Assembly (NCBI GenBank): GCA_963691705.1
Contig: OY829537.1
Span: 77,211,352 to 77,275,351, forward strand
DNA from: Viola odorata
Taxonomy: Eukaryota > Streptophyta > Magnoliopsida > Malpighiales > Violaceae
Direction: 5' to 3'
DNA length: 64,000 nucleotides
Shown here piece after piece: positions 33,346-44,314 of the stretch. A model generated the notes under the pieces. The model had not been told where the DNA came from. It made no database searches and saw only the letters and a program-made list of their open reading frames with translations. Position 1 is the first letter of the stretch; each line of letters opens with the position of its first letter. The translations under genes and the position numbers were made by a program.

Positions 33346-35434
33346 ATGACTGCACCCAGCCGTCCTTCGCCTTCCCACATCCCTGAGGAGAGCGACGATC
33401 TCCGTGGAGCTCAGCCGACTGCCTTTCCGACCAGTTCCCTCTCCGCCGCGAGACGGTTGCTCAACGCAATAGGGGATGACGATTCCATGTCCTCCGAAGA
33501 TGACTTACCCGAGGAATCAGAGGAGAGTGTCCAGGGAGGCGACCGAGCTGTTGTAGTGTCCGATGAGGATTCCGATGAGGTTCCTCTCGCGAAGAGGATG
33601 AAGACCTCTGCTCCGGCGACGACGGGAGACAGAGACAGCCGGCGCCAGAGCAGAGCAGGCTATTGAAGAAGATGGCAGCTGCCGGAGCATCAAACCCAAC
33701 TCCGACAACCGCTGCGAAGAAACCCACTCCTACTACTGCCGCTGCCGCTACTGTTACCACACCACCACCGCCACCTCCGGCGAAGAAGAATTCAGCCACT
33801 GCGCCGCCCAAGAAGTCCGGGCGAGTCAAGCAGGTGGCTCACAAAAGGACGCCGACTAAGAAGCCGGCAAAAACCCCAATTACAGTTCAGTCTCCACCCC
33901 CACCAAACCCTAAGCCGACCAAGACCACTGCCGCTCCTTCCACTGCCAAGAGCAAAGGGAAACAGAAGGCGGTCGTGGAGGATTCTTTTGAGGACGACGA
34001 AGACGATTTAGTCTTGGCCAAAACTGCGGCCAAGACTCCTAAGGTACGATCTCTTCCTCCTCTGCACACACTCAAAGGCTGGTTGAAATTCGACACGCCA
34101 GACCTTAAAGCTAAATTGCGTGATATGCATGCCTGTGATATCCCTGCTTTTGCTCGATTAGAATTTAATTTTTTGAATGAGATGGCATTAGGGGATAAAA
34201 TTAGGGAATATGTGTATGCGATTGGTTGGGTCCCTTTTATGTCTGTTGAGTGTGATGCTTTTGCTGAACTGTGTCTTGAATTTCACACAACCTTCTGGTT
34301 TGATGCAGAAACCTTGTATGTTAAGGGTAGAGACAAACCAGATTTTGCTGCTCCTGATGTGATTAACTTTAGGTTGTGTGATAAATGGAGTCACTTGTCT
34401 GTTGATGCCTTCAATGCTTTGCTAGGATTTGCCTTTACTGATGAAGCCATTTTTTATTATCCCCAAGATTGGGATAATAATGTTGCTTTTAGAGAGATCA
34501 CTGGTGATCCGAATGCTAAGTTTGATAGGAACTCTAAGGCACATGCCATTCTAAACCCTGCTCTTAGAATGCTCCATAGAACCTTGTCTATCAACTTTTC
34601 GGGGAAGACAAAAGTCTCTAGAAATTTAGCCAAGTCTGAATTGTTTCTGTTATGGTGCATTATGCACAAGAAAAAGGTCAACTTAGGCTTGTATTTGGTT
34701 CAAGTATTGCATGCGCGTGAGTCTAAGACCAAATTGATTTTTGGATCATTGATTACTTGGCTTGCTATTCAAACTGCTAAATTCGATCCTGCTGCTTCTG
34801 ATTTGTTTAGATGTTGCTCCCCCAAAATCCTGGATTTTAGATCCTTCGACCAAATGGGACATTTCCATTTGGAAGGAGAGTTTGTTGCTTGTAATACAGG
34901 TTTTACACCAGTGGCGGACCACATCTTCTCAAAGAAAAATGGAGGACAGTACAAGTTGCGTCCCATAGTCATCCCAGGAGAAGAAGCAGAGGGCGATCTT
35001 GCCCAGGATCTAGGCCAAGACGCTGCCAAGACACCACCATTCCTGCTGCTGCAGCCGATCTAGGCCAAGACAAGTGCAAAGACCCCCCTGCCAGTAGCAC
35101 CAGTGAGCCACAAGAGTGGGCAAGAGAATTCCAAGCCCGCCAGCTGCTCATCCTTGAGCAGCAGAAGATCATCCTCGATCGTCTTGGCCAAGACAAGGGC
35201 CAAGACCAGAATCAAGCACCCGTCAGAAACGTGGTGCCTCAGTGGGCCCAATGCCTTAATGACAGGCAGGACGTCCTCCTTGAGCAGATGAAGCTCACAA
35301 GGAAAAACGTCCTCCACGTGTACCAGCACCTCGAAGCCCATTTCAAGCTCCTCAAGGACCTTCATGACAATCTGAGCTCAGAGAGTGACTCAGAATCCTC
35401 TGATGAGGAGGATGAACCCCAGCCATCGGCCTAG
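33346..35434 (+). pseudogene. Element A second ORF (Athila ORF2), two frameshifts
   Basis: Starts at ATG 33346 (MTAPSRPSPSHIPEE). The frame changes near 33630-33663, continues open to TAG 35061-35063, and the native C-terminal frame (ending DEEDEPQPSA at 35434) is displaced again near 35040. It has a Pro/Thr/Lys-rich N-terminus, then LKGWLKFDTPDLKAKL and the conserved Athila ORF2 domain, as in element C. Palindrome copies at 34011, 35007, 35057 and 35181 are read in frame as VLAKT or DLGQD. Dead as it stands. Confidence 0.88.
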
Positions 35435-35627
35435 CCAGCAAACGCATCTCGCCCGTCGATGCCTCCTCCTCCACCAAAAGAGCCCAAGCCAATATCCTCC
35501 CCTGCCCCTGATCTAGGCCAAGCCTCTGGCCAAGATCCCCAGACCCCAGCAACATGAGTTGCTTCTGCCCCCAGGTCGTACTTTTCTTCTCTTTACTTTC
35601 TTTTCTGTTTTTAATTTTTGTCTCTCC

Positions 35628-35663
35628 ACACAATGAGGACATTGTGTATTTTTAAGTGTGGGG
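35628..35663 (+). promoter_or_regulatory. Hairpin H2 plus AAGTGTGGGG motif, element A
   Basis: ACACAATG-AGGA-CATTGTGT (35628-35647) followed by AAGTGTGGGG (35654-35663). Same AGGA loop as in B and C, different paired stem. Confidence 0.65.
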
Positions 35664-36613
35664 AGGGTGTTAAATATGTCTTGTGTTTTGTGAATATTGA
35701 ATGTTTGATTATGTGTTTTGCGTCTGTTTTGTAAGTCAAATTAATGTGTATTAATTTTTTACTTTTATGTCAGTTTGTCCAATATAGAGTCTGTCAAATG
35801 CATGATTTTTATTTGTATTTTTCTGCTTGTTTTGAGTCTGTTGTGAATGCACATCCGAATCCCTGTTTTCTTGCTTAGATTGTTTAGTCTTTTGGTGAGA
35901 CTGCATTTAGACACTTCCCTAGGGGATACAATGCTTTAGTAACAGGGAAGCAAATGAGCGTAAATGATCAATGCCCAAGGGGCATGTTATCTGATGTTTC
36001 CCAAACATTTATCATCCACATGGTCGTAGGGACACTTAGCTAGTAACTTAACTCTTCTTGGGATGATGGGGTTAGCTGATTTGAGTGTGTTGCTCTATCT
36101 ACTTGTAGTGTGAGGCAAATAAGGTGTTGGAATGTCATAGGACAGACATAGCAAAGGTGGAAGTCCCCGCTGAAAAGGACAAGCTCTGTCTATGTGCTGT
36201 GTCTGTAAACATACAAATGACACTTGACATGTCAAAAGAAAAAGAAAAAAATTTATAAGGACATAAAAGAAAATAAGAAAAGAAAAAAATAAATCTGTCA
36301 AAGTGATTTAAATGGCACCAAGTCTTTAGGCATTTATGGATAGACGACACTCGGTGGGGCTCAAATTATTGGTTAACTCTGTTTCCCTTTTCCTTATCAA
36401 TCTCTTCTAGTAGGGTGTCTTGATACCATGTGGAAGGTGTGTGTTTGGGGTATTGATCATTCCTTGTTAGTCTTGCATTGGATATCTTATCGAAGTGTCT
36501 TGGCAGGTCCAGTGGAAGGGTAAGCAATCTGAAAATGAGAAAGTCCGGGGGGTTCAGGATGTGTGTTTTGTTTTTGATGTATTTTTATTTTTTTAGTGAG
36601 TCTTTGAGTCTGT
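35664..36613 (+). other. 3' non-coding region of element A
   Basis: T/G-rich sequence with an A-rich tract at about 36234-36300. No gene; reverse-strand frames here are compositional. Confidence 0.65.
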
Positions 36614-36650
36614 ATGCTTGGGGGCAAGCATAGTTTAAGTGTGGGGAGTT
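36614..36650 (+). promoter_or_regulatory. Hairpin H3 and polypurine tract of element A
   Basis: ATGCTTG-GGGG-CAAGCAT (36614-36631), then AAGTGTGGGG (36637-36646), ending at the 3' LTR start. Confidence 0.8.
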
Positions 36651-37519
36651 TGATTGCATTGTATTTCATCATGTTTTATTGTCCAATTACTAGTTATTTT
36701 GGACAGTAAATCTGCTGATTTATCCTTGTTTTCCCACATCTTAGCAGATCTGATCTGGAAGGCAACTTTTGAGGAATCTGAACAGAAGAGAGCTGGAGCA
36801 GCATTACCTGAGTCTAGGCCTGGATCTTGGCCTAGACATATTCGCATCTGACGCAGCGCGCATACCAGGATTGTCTTGGCCAAGACTGCGGCCAAGACAC
36901 TTTCGCGATAAAGACAGCACTTTGGAGCGTTTGGACCGCTTTCAGCGTTGGACTCTTACAGCTGGCACGTAGCAGCTGTTCCGCTATTTTAGAGGGATCT
37001 GAAGACAATCTTATGTAGAATCCCGAATGGGATCTCCCTCTTTATTATTTAGCGATTTAGTTTCCATTTTTAAGAACAATTAATTGTAATAATCTTTTAG
37101 GAGATTTTCTAGGGATTAGAGTTGGATTGGGACAGAGGTTCTGAGGGCTATTTTAGCAAGACATTATTCACCTCTGTCCAGATCGAACACTAGGCAATCC
37201 TTCTTCTCTTTTCTTAGTTCGACATTGTTACACTTTGCTCCGGATTTTATTATCTCGGATTTATATTATTTATGCAATTAAATACTTTATCTTTTTATTC
37301 ATGAGTATGAGTAACTAAACACCCATTTTTGGTAAGGGTTGATGAGCTGAAGTTCTTATGCACTCGTGAGGCATCTTTCGTACTTAATAATCTCTTCCTT
37401 TGTATTTATTTATTTCTTGAACTTAACCTATCGCTTACTCACTAGAGGCAAGGTTTGATCATCCTTGTACCCTAGTAGAGAAGAGTTGTAACCAGCCTAG
37501 AAGGAGAGGGAGTACCCGC
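36651..37519 (+). repeat. 3' LTR of element A, first part
   Basis: Matches 5' LTR positions 12544-13412 with scattered substitutions. Interrupted after ACCCGC by element B; resumes at 47877. Confidence 0.95.
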
Positions 37520-37768
37520 TGATAGCATGTATTTTATGCATGTTTTTCCTTCTATTTTTGCCTTGATTTAGGCCTTGATACTACTAATCCACTCGTGTTT
37601 CCATCTTTTTCACAGATCAAGGCCAAGAAGGAGAAATGTGCGAAAAGACATGCTTTCTGGGTGATTTTCAAGGTTCAAGACCATCGTCGAGACCAAGGAC
37701 CAATTTCCTCATCGAGGCCTATCATCGAGGCCTGTCATCGAGCCCTCGACGGATCAAGAGCCTTAAAT

Positions 37769-38073
37769 CCACGTGTCCTCGCAGTTGTGCTTCCACGTGT
37801 CCCCTCGGACGTCCCCCAGAATATTCCCTCAGATGCGGATGTCTCCTAGAATATTCCCTCAGATGCTGGTCTCGCCCGAAAGGAATATTCCATAAAGATT
37901 CTTATCGAGACCCATTCCAGAACATCCCAGAACATTCCAGAACGTTCTAGAAGGTTCCCAAAGATGCTGATCTGCCCTCGACATGTCGTCGAGACCTCGA
38001 CAATCTTATCAAGGCCTCGACAAGTGCAAAACGCCAAGTCGACGTGGCTACACTCCGATCACTCCACGTGTCC
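37769..38073 (+). promoter_or_regulatory. ABRE/G-box cores in the element B LTR
   Basis: CCACGTGTCC occurs at 37769-37778, 37793-37802 and 38064-38073, and GACGTGGC near 38040. ACGTGTC and ACGTGGC are cores of abscisic-acid response elements bound by bZIP factors. All lie upstream of the TATA box at 38220. The same sites recur in the 3' LTR 8409 bp downstream. Confidence 0.6.
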
Positions 38074-38119
38074 TTCCTGATGCATGTCAGATGTTCTGCG
38101 AGGATCCCGAGGAATATTC
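37819..38119 (+). promoter_or_regulatory. Heat-shock-element cluster in the element B LTR
   Basis: From 37915 to 37957 nine consecutive units in strict 5-bp register read TTC, GAA, TCC, GAA, TTC, GAA, TTC, GAA, TTC; only the third departs from the nGAAn/nTTCn rule. GAATATTC (GAA-nn-TTC) also occurs at 37819, 37849, 37883 (preceded in register by GAA at 37878) and 38112. This is the binding pattern of heat-shock transcription factors. The cluster is about 260-400 bp upstream of the TATA box. Activity under heat is inference, by analogy with heat-induced ONSEN/ATCOPIA78 of Arabidopsis. Confidence 0.8.
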
Positions 38120-38219
38120 CCCTTTTCTGCCATCGTGGGTCACCCCTTTTGCCAGAGCGTGGGCACCTTGTGTTGAGCTCCCCTTAGCTGGAATTTTGTC
38201 CCTTAGTGGGTGGCTGGTG

Positions 38220-38227
38220 TATATATA
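38220..38227 (+). promoter_or_regulatory. TATA box of element B LTR
   Basis: TATATATA in GGTGTATATATACAACC, followed by a leader-like sequence with CTAGGGTTCTC. It is the only strong TATA box seen in this LTR and places the start of the R region shortly downstream. Confidence 0.65.
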
Positions 38228-39467
38228 CAACCTTATGTGCTAGGGTTCTCACACCACTTTACACTTTAGATATTTTTACTCTTAAACTAATTTCAGTAGC
38301 TTTCTTCTAGTTTGGGAGTTTTGGGGCTTGTTCCTTCCTCTTCTCTTCATAGTTGCTGGATCCAAGCTTTGTAAAAAGCACCATTAATCAAGTTTTATCC
38401 TTAACTCTTCCTTTATCTTTTATTATGTTATTTCCATCTTTTATGTGTTTATCTCTTAACATGAGTGGCTAAACCCACGTTCTTGGTAAAGGTGTATCGA
38501 GGGTTGCTCGGGTAGATTCGAGGCCTGATTGCTCTTAACATGTTCTCTTTGTTATATCTGGTTGCTTGTCATTTTAATTCCATTTTTGCTTAGGGTGATT
38601 CGAGGCCTGATCAACTTTTAATCTTCCCTTTGTGATTATTGTCGTGACTCTGCAGTGATAACTAGCGTGAGACTGTTGGGTAGGTGTAGACAACTAGATT
38701 AGTGTTCTCGGGTAGATCTGGGTTCATTAGTCTAGGGCACGCAGCTGGTTAGGGTCCTGTCGTGATCCTGACAAATCGAGGCATCGCTCCCTAGATGTGT
38801 CTTTCTTGTTCTTTATCGATGCTCTGATATTCTGTCCGCTTTGTGCTAGTGACAAGCTGAAGTGAAAAAGGCTGTCTTTTGATGACAAGATAGGTGGCTG
38901 AGAGGATATCAAAGGATCGAGGCCACCTTATTAACAGTGAAAACGGGGGGTGGCTCCTTAGGAAAGAAAGCAGGGGGTCTACGTGAAAACATGACCTCTA
39001 TAGCACGTCTGTAACGTTAGAACGGAAAATCTTTGCGCTGATGACAATCGAGCCCTCGACGCAACCCAAGAAAGCCCTTTACCAAGTTCCCTTCTCCTTG
39101 ACTTATTATCTTTGCTTATTAATCTAATTGTGTATTTTGTGTTTTATTTTATCTCTGATCTTTATTATTATTGTTTACTCGTCGTGACCTCGATTGCCAT
39201 TTTTAGTAGTGACCTCGATTGCCATTTTTAGTAGTTAGAATTGTTAGCTCTGATCACTCTCTTGGTTAACTTGATTAACCTATAAACCCCCCCCTTTTGT
39301 TGTTGTGATTTTGTGCATTTTTACCTCTGTCATACAATCGAGGGCTTGATTTCAGTTCTCACAATCTCTGTGGATCGACCCTGTTACCGCTTTACACAAA
39401 TTAGTTTGTGCATCTAGGCCTCAGGAAATATATTATTTTTGACCCGTTTCGACGGCGAGTCAAATTT

Positions 39468-39485
39468 TGGCGCCGTTGCCGGGGA
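39468..39485 (+). promoter_or_regulatory. Primer-binding site of element B (tRNA-Asp type)
   Basis: TGGCGCCGTTGCCGGGGA, 5 bp after the 5' LTR, identical to that of element C. Confidence 0.92.
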
Positions 39486-39519
39486 TTATGAAGAAACTGA
39501 TTTTTTCTCTTTTGTTTGC

Positions 39520-42500
39520 ATGACCAGGAGATCTGCACCAGACCTACTACCCCTCGATCACGAGCTTACTCGAACTGAGAAAGGACTTCGAAGACAGGCC
39601 AAAGGACCATCTACTAGTCGTGGGGAAGCCTCACGTCCTGCCCTCGATAGTCATCGATCTCACTCGGATAATCACGGTATTCTGTTTCATCAAGACCTCG
39701 ACAACTCAGTTCTACACACTATGGAACACGATCCTCCTCCTCCTCCCCCTCCTCCTAGTCCCGATCAGCCACCAAACATCCAAACCATCGATGACCTAAA
39801 TGCTGCCCCTGAAACACCAAGCACCTGCATTGATTGGCCTACCGTTGCCTATGACTGGACGCTCAAATCAGCAGTCATGCACCATCTCCCCCTTTTTCGT
39901 GGCATGGCCAAGGAAAACTCTCATCGACACCTCCAGCAGCTCCACAATATCTGCGAGGCCATGAAGCCCACCAATGTCAGCATAGATCAAGCTAAGCTCC
40001 GTGCCTTCATGTGGTCCCTCAAGGACGATGCCCTCGATTGGTTCTACGACCTTCCTCCTAAATCAATTCGATCATGTCCAGAAATGTCCAAGGTTTTCAC
40101 GGACAAGTATTATCCGGCGTCCATGGCCATGATCACTCGCAAGCAGTTGGTCTCGATTCTTCAGAAGGATACGGAGAACCTCGATCAATATTATGAGCGC
40201 TTCAAGAAGTTGCAAGCATTATGCCCTTCCCACAACCTCACCGAGCACGCCTTGATCCAATATTTTTGTGAAGGTCTGCGAGCCCACGACAAGGCCCTGC
40301 TAAATGCCGCCGCAAATGGCTCTCTCACCCGCCTCACTCCTGCTGCTGCTAAGGCCACGATCGAGCTCATGGCAAAGAATGCAGTGCCCTTGATCGACAC
40401 CAGCCATCAAGACGCCCGCTCAGCAGCGATGGAAAATCAGTTGGCAACCATCACGAGTATGTTACAGAGCATGGCCTCGATTCAGCCTGTCCAAATGAAA
40501 GCCTGCCAAATTTGCCAGTTCTCAGATCACGCCACCGATGCGTGCCCATTCATTCCTGACGAGATACAAGTAAATGCAGCGGGAGGGTATCATGCCCCAT
40601 ATGGCCAAAATTACAATCAGAATTGGAAACAACCCAATCCCGGATGGCCAAACAATCATCAATCATCGGGGCCTCGACAACAGCAACAACAAAATCCTTA
40701 TGGCAATCACCCTCCCTTCAACATGCAGAACTTCGTGCCCATGCCTAGCCACCACAACAATCAGTACCAACATCAACCTCCTCAAGGTCAGACCTTCACC
40801 ATGCCACCGGTTGATGAAATAGATCATGAAAAGAAAATAGCTCATGAAAAAAAGGTAGCAGACCTCGAGAAGCAAGTGAGCATCATGATAGCTGAAATGA
40901 AAGAGTTGAAAAATCAAGGTAGATTTCCTGGGCAGACTGAGGCCAACCCAAAGCATAGTGTGTGTGCTATGACTCTTCGGAGCGGTCTCGAATTGCCTTC
41001 TCGGGAAAGTCGAGACCTCGATGGCAACCCATCTAACTCCTCTCTTCCAGGCCTCGACGATGAATCTGTCGAGCCCTCGACCAAGAAGAAGCAAGTTCCT
41101 AAGCACAAGGAGGCCAAGATACCAGAATGTATGGAAGATCGCATCCGCTCTCCTAGAGGAATGGCCCCGCGTAATGATAAAAGTCCTCCTGAGTTCTCCC
41201 AAGAGTATATCCACAAAATTCTTGAGCCACCCTTCCCTCAAAGGCTGGTCAAGACCAAGAAGGAAAGTGAGGATCGTGAGATTTTTGACATGTTCAGCAA
41301 AGTCCAAGTCAATATTCCTTTGCTGCAGGCTATAAAAAACGTCCCTCGGTATGCTAAATTTTTGAAAACTTGGTGTGCTAACAAATGTAATATGATAGGT
41401 GTGAACAAGATTTGTGTAGGTGTGAACATCTCGGCCTCGATCCAGCAAAAGCTACCGCCCAAGTGCAAAGACAAAGGTATGTTCACCCTCCCTTGTAAAA
41501 TTGGCACTACTGATATTGGTAGAGCTATGTGTGATTCAGGTGCAGGTATCAACGTCATGCCCTTGACGATATACAACAGTCTAGGGCTTGGACCCCTCAA
41601 GCCTACCAAGACCTCGATCCAACTAGCTGACAAATCTGTCATCCACCCTAAGGGGGTCGTTGAGGACGTCTTGGTCCAAGTTGGTGATTTCATCTACCCA
41701 GCCGATTTCTTTGTGCTTGACATGGAGAATGGGAATTCTGTCAAGGCCTCAGACATGCTCCTGGGCAGACCATTCCTTAAGACAGCAAGGGCCAAGATCG
41801 ATGTCCATGACACCTCGATTACTCTTGAGTTTGACGGCGAGACCATCAAGTTCAATATGCCTAACGCTATGCATGACCCTATTGAGTTCTCTAGTGTTAA
41901 TTTTGTTGATGTCATTGATCCTATTGATGAGAAAGTTTCTACACTTGATGCTGATGATTCTCTACAGCTTGCCCTCGACAGGAGTATTCCGCCCACCATG
42001 CTGGACACCTTCACTTTGACACTTGTTACTTCAGAGCACTCAATTGTTGATGCTATTGACCCCATTGTTACACAAGTCTCCGATCTTAACGCTGACAACT
42101 CCGCACATCGTGCCCTCGACGGGAACATCACTACTAATGCACTGGCCCCTAAGTTGGAGTTGAAGAGCTTGCCCTCGCACCTCAAGTACGCCTACCTTGG
42201 CAAGCATGACACACTCCCGGTGATCATCTCTAGCAAGCTCGATCCTGCTGCAGAGCGCGATCTAATTTCCACACTCAAAGGATATCGCGAGGCCCTTGGA
42301 TGGACGGCCGTCGAGGTCACGACACACTTACCAGCCCTATGTGCTCCTCAACTAGCCCCGGTAACTTTCGTACCCACTCCTGATGTCCCCAAAGCCATGA
42401 CACCAACCCTCTCCTCAATTGATACCGACACCATTTTGACAAGCGAGGGCAAGATGCCTAATGCCAATCCAGCTCCATATCCTGCCAGTGACACGATCAA

Positions 42501-42774
42501 GGGCAAGACGCCTTATCGTGATAAGCTGCTCTCTCCTAAGACCTTTGCTACTGGACAGAAAGTTTTACTCCATAATTCTCGGCTTAGGCTCTTTTGTAGA
42601 AAGTTGAAGCCTCGATGGACTGGCCCTTACCTCGTCAAGAAGGTGTATGCCCATGGTGTAGTTGAGATTCAGAGTATAGGCACGGGCCTTATTTCCAAAA
42701 TTCAAGACCACAGATTGGAGCTGTTCCATGAAGGTTTCCACCCCCTCATGGCAGAGCCACCAGACCCAAAGTAA
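39520..42774 (+). CDS. Element B gag-protease fused in frame to an integrase C-terminal tail, 1084 aa
   Basis: Starts at ATG 39520 (MTRRSAPDLLPLDHE), as in A and C. Gag core from about residue 105; zinc knuckle CQICQFSDHATDAC near 329; retropepsin with canonical DSGAGINVMPL at 672. The frame then enters the usual pol start (LELKSLPSHLKYAYLG, residues ~877-892) and GWTAVEVTTHL, where RT should begin. Instead it runs through a linker of about 80 residues into DKLLSPKTFATGQKVLLHNS and a GPY/F-type module (PRWTGPYLVKKVY). RT, RNase H, the HHCC finger and the DDE core are absent, yet the frame stays open. This points to selection on, or recent loss to, a gag-PR-tail protein. Confidence 0.92.
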   Translation: MTRRSAPDLLPLDHELTRTEKGLRRQAKGPSTSRGEASRPALDSHRSHSDNHGILFHQDLDNSVLHTMEHDPPPPPPPPSPDQPPNIQTIDDLNAAPETPSTCIDWPTVAYDWTLKSAVMHHLPLFRGMAKENSHRHLQQLHNICEAMKPTNVSIDQAKLRAFMWSLKDDALDWFYDLPPKSIRSCPEMSKVFTDKYYPASMAMITRKQLVSILQKDTENLDQYYERFKKLQALCPSHNLTEHALIQYFCEGLRAHDKALLNAAANGSLTRLTPAAAKATIELMAKNAVPLIDTSHQDARSAAMENQLATITSMLQSMASIQPVQMKACQICQFSDHATDACPFIPDEIQVNAAGGYHAPYGQNYNQNWKQPNPGWPNNHQSSGPRQQQQQNPYGNHPPFNMQNFVPMPSHHNNQYQHQPPQGQTFTMPPVDEIDHEKKIAHEKKVADLEKQVSIMIAEMKELKNQGRFPGQTEANPKHSVCAMTLRSGLELPSRESRDLDGNPSNSSLPGLDDESVEPSTKKKQVPKHKEAKIPECMEDRIRSPRGMAPRNDKSPPEFSQEYIHKILEPPFPQRLVKTKKESEDREIFDMFSKVQVNIPLLQAIKNVPRYAKFLKTWCANKCNMIGVNKICVGVNISASIQQKLPPKCKDKGMFTLPCKIGTTDIGRAMCDSGAGINVMPLTIYNSLGLGPLKPTKTSIQLADKSVIHPKGVVEDVLVQVGDFIYPADFFVLDMENGNSVKASDMLLGRPFLKTARAKIDVHDTSITLEFDGETIKFNMPNAMHDPIEFSSVNFVDVIDPIDEKVSTLDADDSLQLALDRSIPPTMLDTFTLTLVTSEHSIVDAIDPIVTQVSDLNADNSAHRALDGNITTNALAPKLELKSLPSHLKYAYLGKHDTLPVIISSKLDPAAERDLISTLKGYREALGWTAVEVTTHLPALCAPQLAPVTFVPTPDVPKAMTPTLSSIDTDTILTSEGKMPNANPAPYPASDTIKGKTPYRDKLLSPKTFATGQKVLLHNSRLRLFCRKLKPRWTGPYLVKKVYAHGVVEIQSIGTGLISKIQDHRLELFHEGFHPLMAEPPDPK

Positions 42775-42785
42775 TCTGAGTATCC

Positions 42786-42805
42786 AACGTCGAGGCCTCG
42801 ACGTT
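42786..42805 (+). other. Perfect 20-bp palindrome of element B after the gag-pol stop
   Basis: AACGTCGAGGCCTCGACGTT starts 12 bases after the stop codon. It is the strongest copy of B's GGCC-centred family and stands where A and C have hairpin H1. Confidence 0.8.
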
Positions 42806-43869
42806 AAACAGGGCCACAATCGTGGAGAATTCCACGAGTCGTCGAACTACCCTTCACTCTTCCCTCCTTTATCTCTTTTTCGTTCCCTTTTTATTATTTA
42901 ATTTTTGCATGCATTTTTATCGTTTAACTATTGCATGCCCCTTTTAATATTTAATTATTGCATGTCTTTTTATTTATTAATTACTACATCCCTCCTTCAT
43001 TTCGTTTTGGGGCCTCCCATGCCGTATCTCATTAACTTTGCATGTCCCTTTTATTATTTAAATATTGCATGTTTCTTTTGTTATTTAAATGTTGCATGTA
43101 TTGCATACCCTTTTGCCGTTCCCTCTCATTTCTAATGTTGCATTAATTAAATATTGCATATATTGCATGCCCTTTTTTATTTATTGCATACACTTTTTGC
43201 TGTTCCCCAAGTCAAACCTTATCCTCCACAGTCCACACTCCTCTTTTCCGTTGCACTTGTTTTTAATTAAATAATGTAAGTTTTTTAAATTATTTTACTT
43301 TTTATGTTCCCCATGCCATTTCCAACCCACCCAACCGTTACCTTTTCTCTCATATCCCCATTCATATCTCGTCCCCTCTCCCTTTAATTGCATTTTATTT
43401 TATTTTATTTGTATTCCCTCCTCTCCCTCATCCGCGTGATTTTGAATTTTCAGGTGAGAATCCGCGCCCCAGCGAGCGCCACCCGGCAGTGCCCCATCCA
43501 ACGCGTTATCTGGAATCCGCGTCAGCCAACCAAGGCCCGCCACGAGTCCCGCAATCCGAAAGCCCAACCAGCGCGCGCCACGCGTCCCCCTTATCCATTC
43601 AACGCGCTATCCCAGGGCGCCCTCTCACCGCTCGCCACGTGTCCCACAATCCGCTTCGACCACTCCCAGCGCGCCACGTGTCCTCCGCTTGCACCACGTC
43701 AGCCCCCACCAAAAAAAAAAAAAAAAAAAAAAAAAAATCTCCACACTTCCTCCATCATTTTCACCGTCCCCCCACCCCAAAAAGAACAAAATAATACTTT
43801 TCCTATCCCTTTCAACCAACATCATCTTCTCCAACCTTCATCTTCTCAAACCCACCAACCATTCCGGCC
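42806..43869 (+). other. Non-coding region of element B before the ORF2 remnants
   Basis: T-rich sequence with repeated TTGCATG words (42905-43300), then a GC-rich block (about 43455-43700) of degenerate repeats containing CGCCACG and CCACGTGTCC, then a poly-A run (about 43708-43737). No substantial gene. Confidence 0.6.
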
Positions 43870-44207
43870 ATGGTGAAGCTAGGGGCACACAAGCGCACCT
43901 CTGGAGCGCGACCGCCAGCCATACACCACTCCCCAGAAACCTCTGATTCTTCTTCCTCCCAACCCGCCCCCACCACCGACAAAAAACCATTAAACCACCG
44001 CCGCCCACCGCCAAACCAGAGCCGAAAAAGATGAAGGGCAAGCAAGCCCCAAAAACTCTTAAGGAGCTCACGGTGGATGAGATTTTGGGAGAGACTCTGG
44101 TGTCCGACGAAGAAGCTCTCCAAGAACAGCAAGAGCAAGATTCCGGCACTCCGGAAATTCAGGCCTTGGCAACCGAAGTGGCCCGACGCACCCTCCCTTC
44201 CTCTTGA
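43870..44207 (+). pseudogene. Small ORFs in the ORF2 position of element B
   Basis: Two short frames overlap as ATGA at 44031: 43870-44034 (54 aa, MVKLGAHKRTS) and 44031-44207 (58 aa, MKGKQAPKTLKELTVDEI). The first is Pro/Ser-rich like ORF2 N-termini. The conserved WLKFD domain of Athila ORF2 is gone. Probably remnants, but both start codons and the overlap are intact. Confidence 0.45.
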
Positions 44208-44314
44208 CCCCCCCCCCCCCAACAAAAAAAAAAACAATTTCTTTTTCCATTTTGTCTATGTACTCTTTTCTTTTAGTTTGAACTCCTTTTACCTTTCTTT
44301 TGTGTGCCCCCTCC

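Larger units (their letters stand above)
37520..39462 (+). repeat. 5' LTR of element B (1943 bp)
   Basis: Ends TG...CA. Contains the heat-shock-element cluster, ABRE/G-box cores and TATA box listed separately, and many copies of B's palindrome family (e.g. ATCGAGGCCTATCATCGAGG near 37713, TCGTCGAGACCTCGACAA near 37985, GATTCGAGGCCTGAT twice at 38516-38611). Confidence 0.97.
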
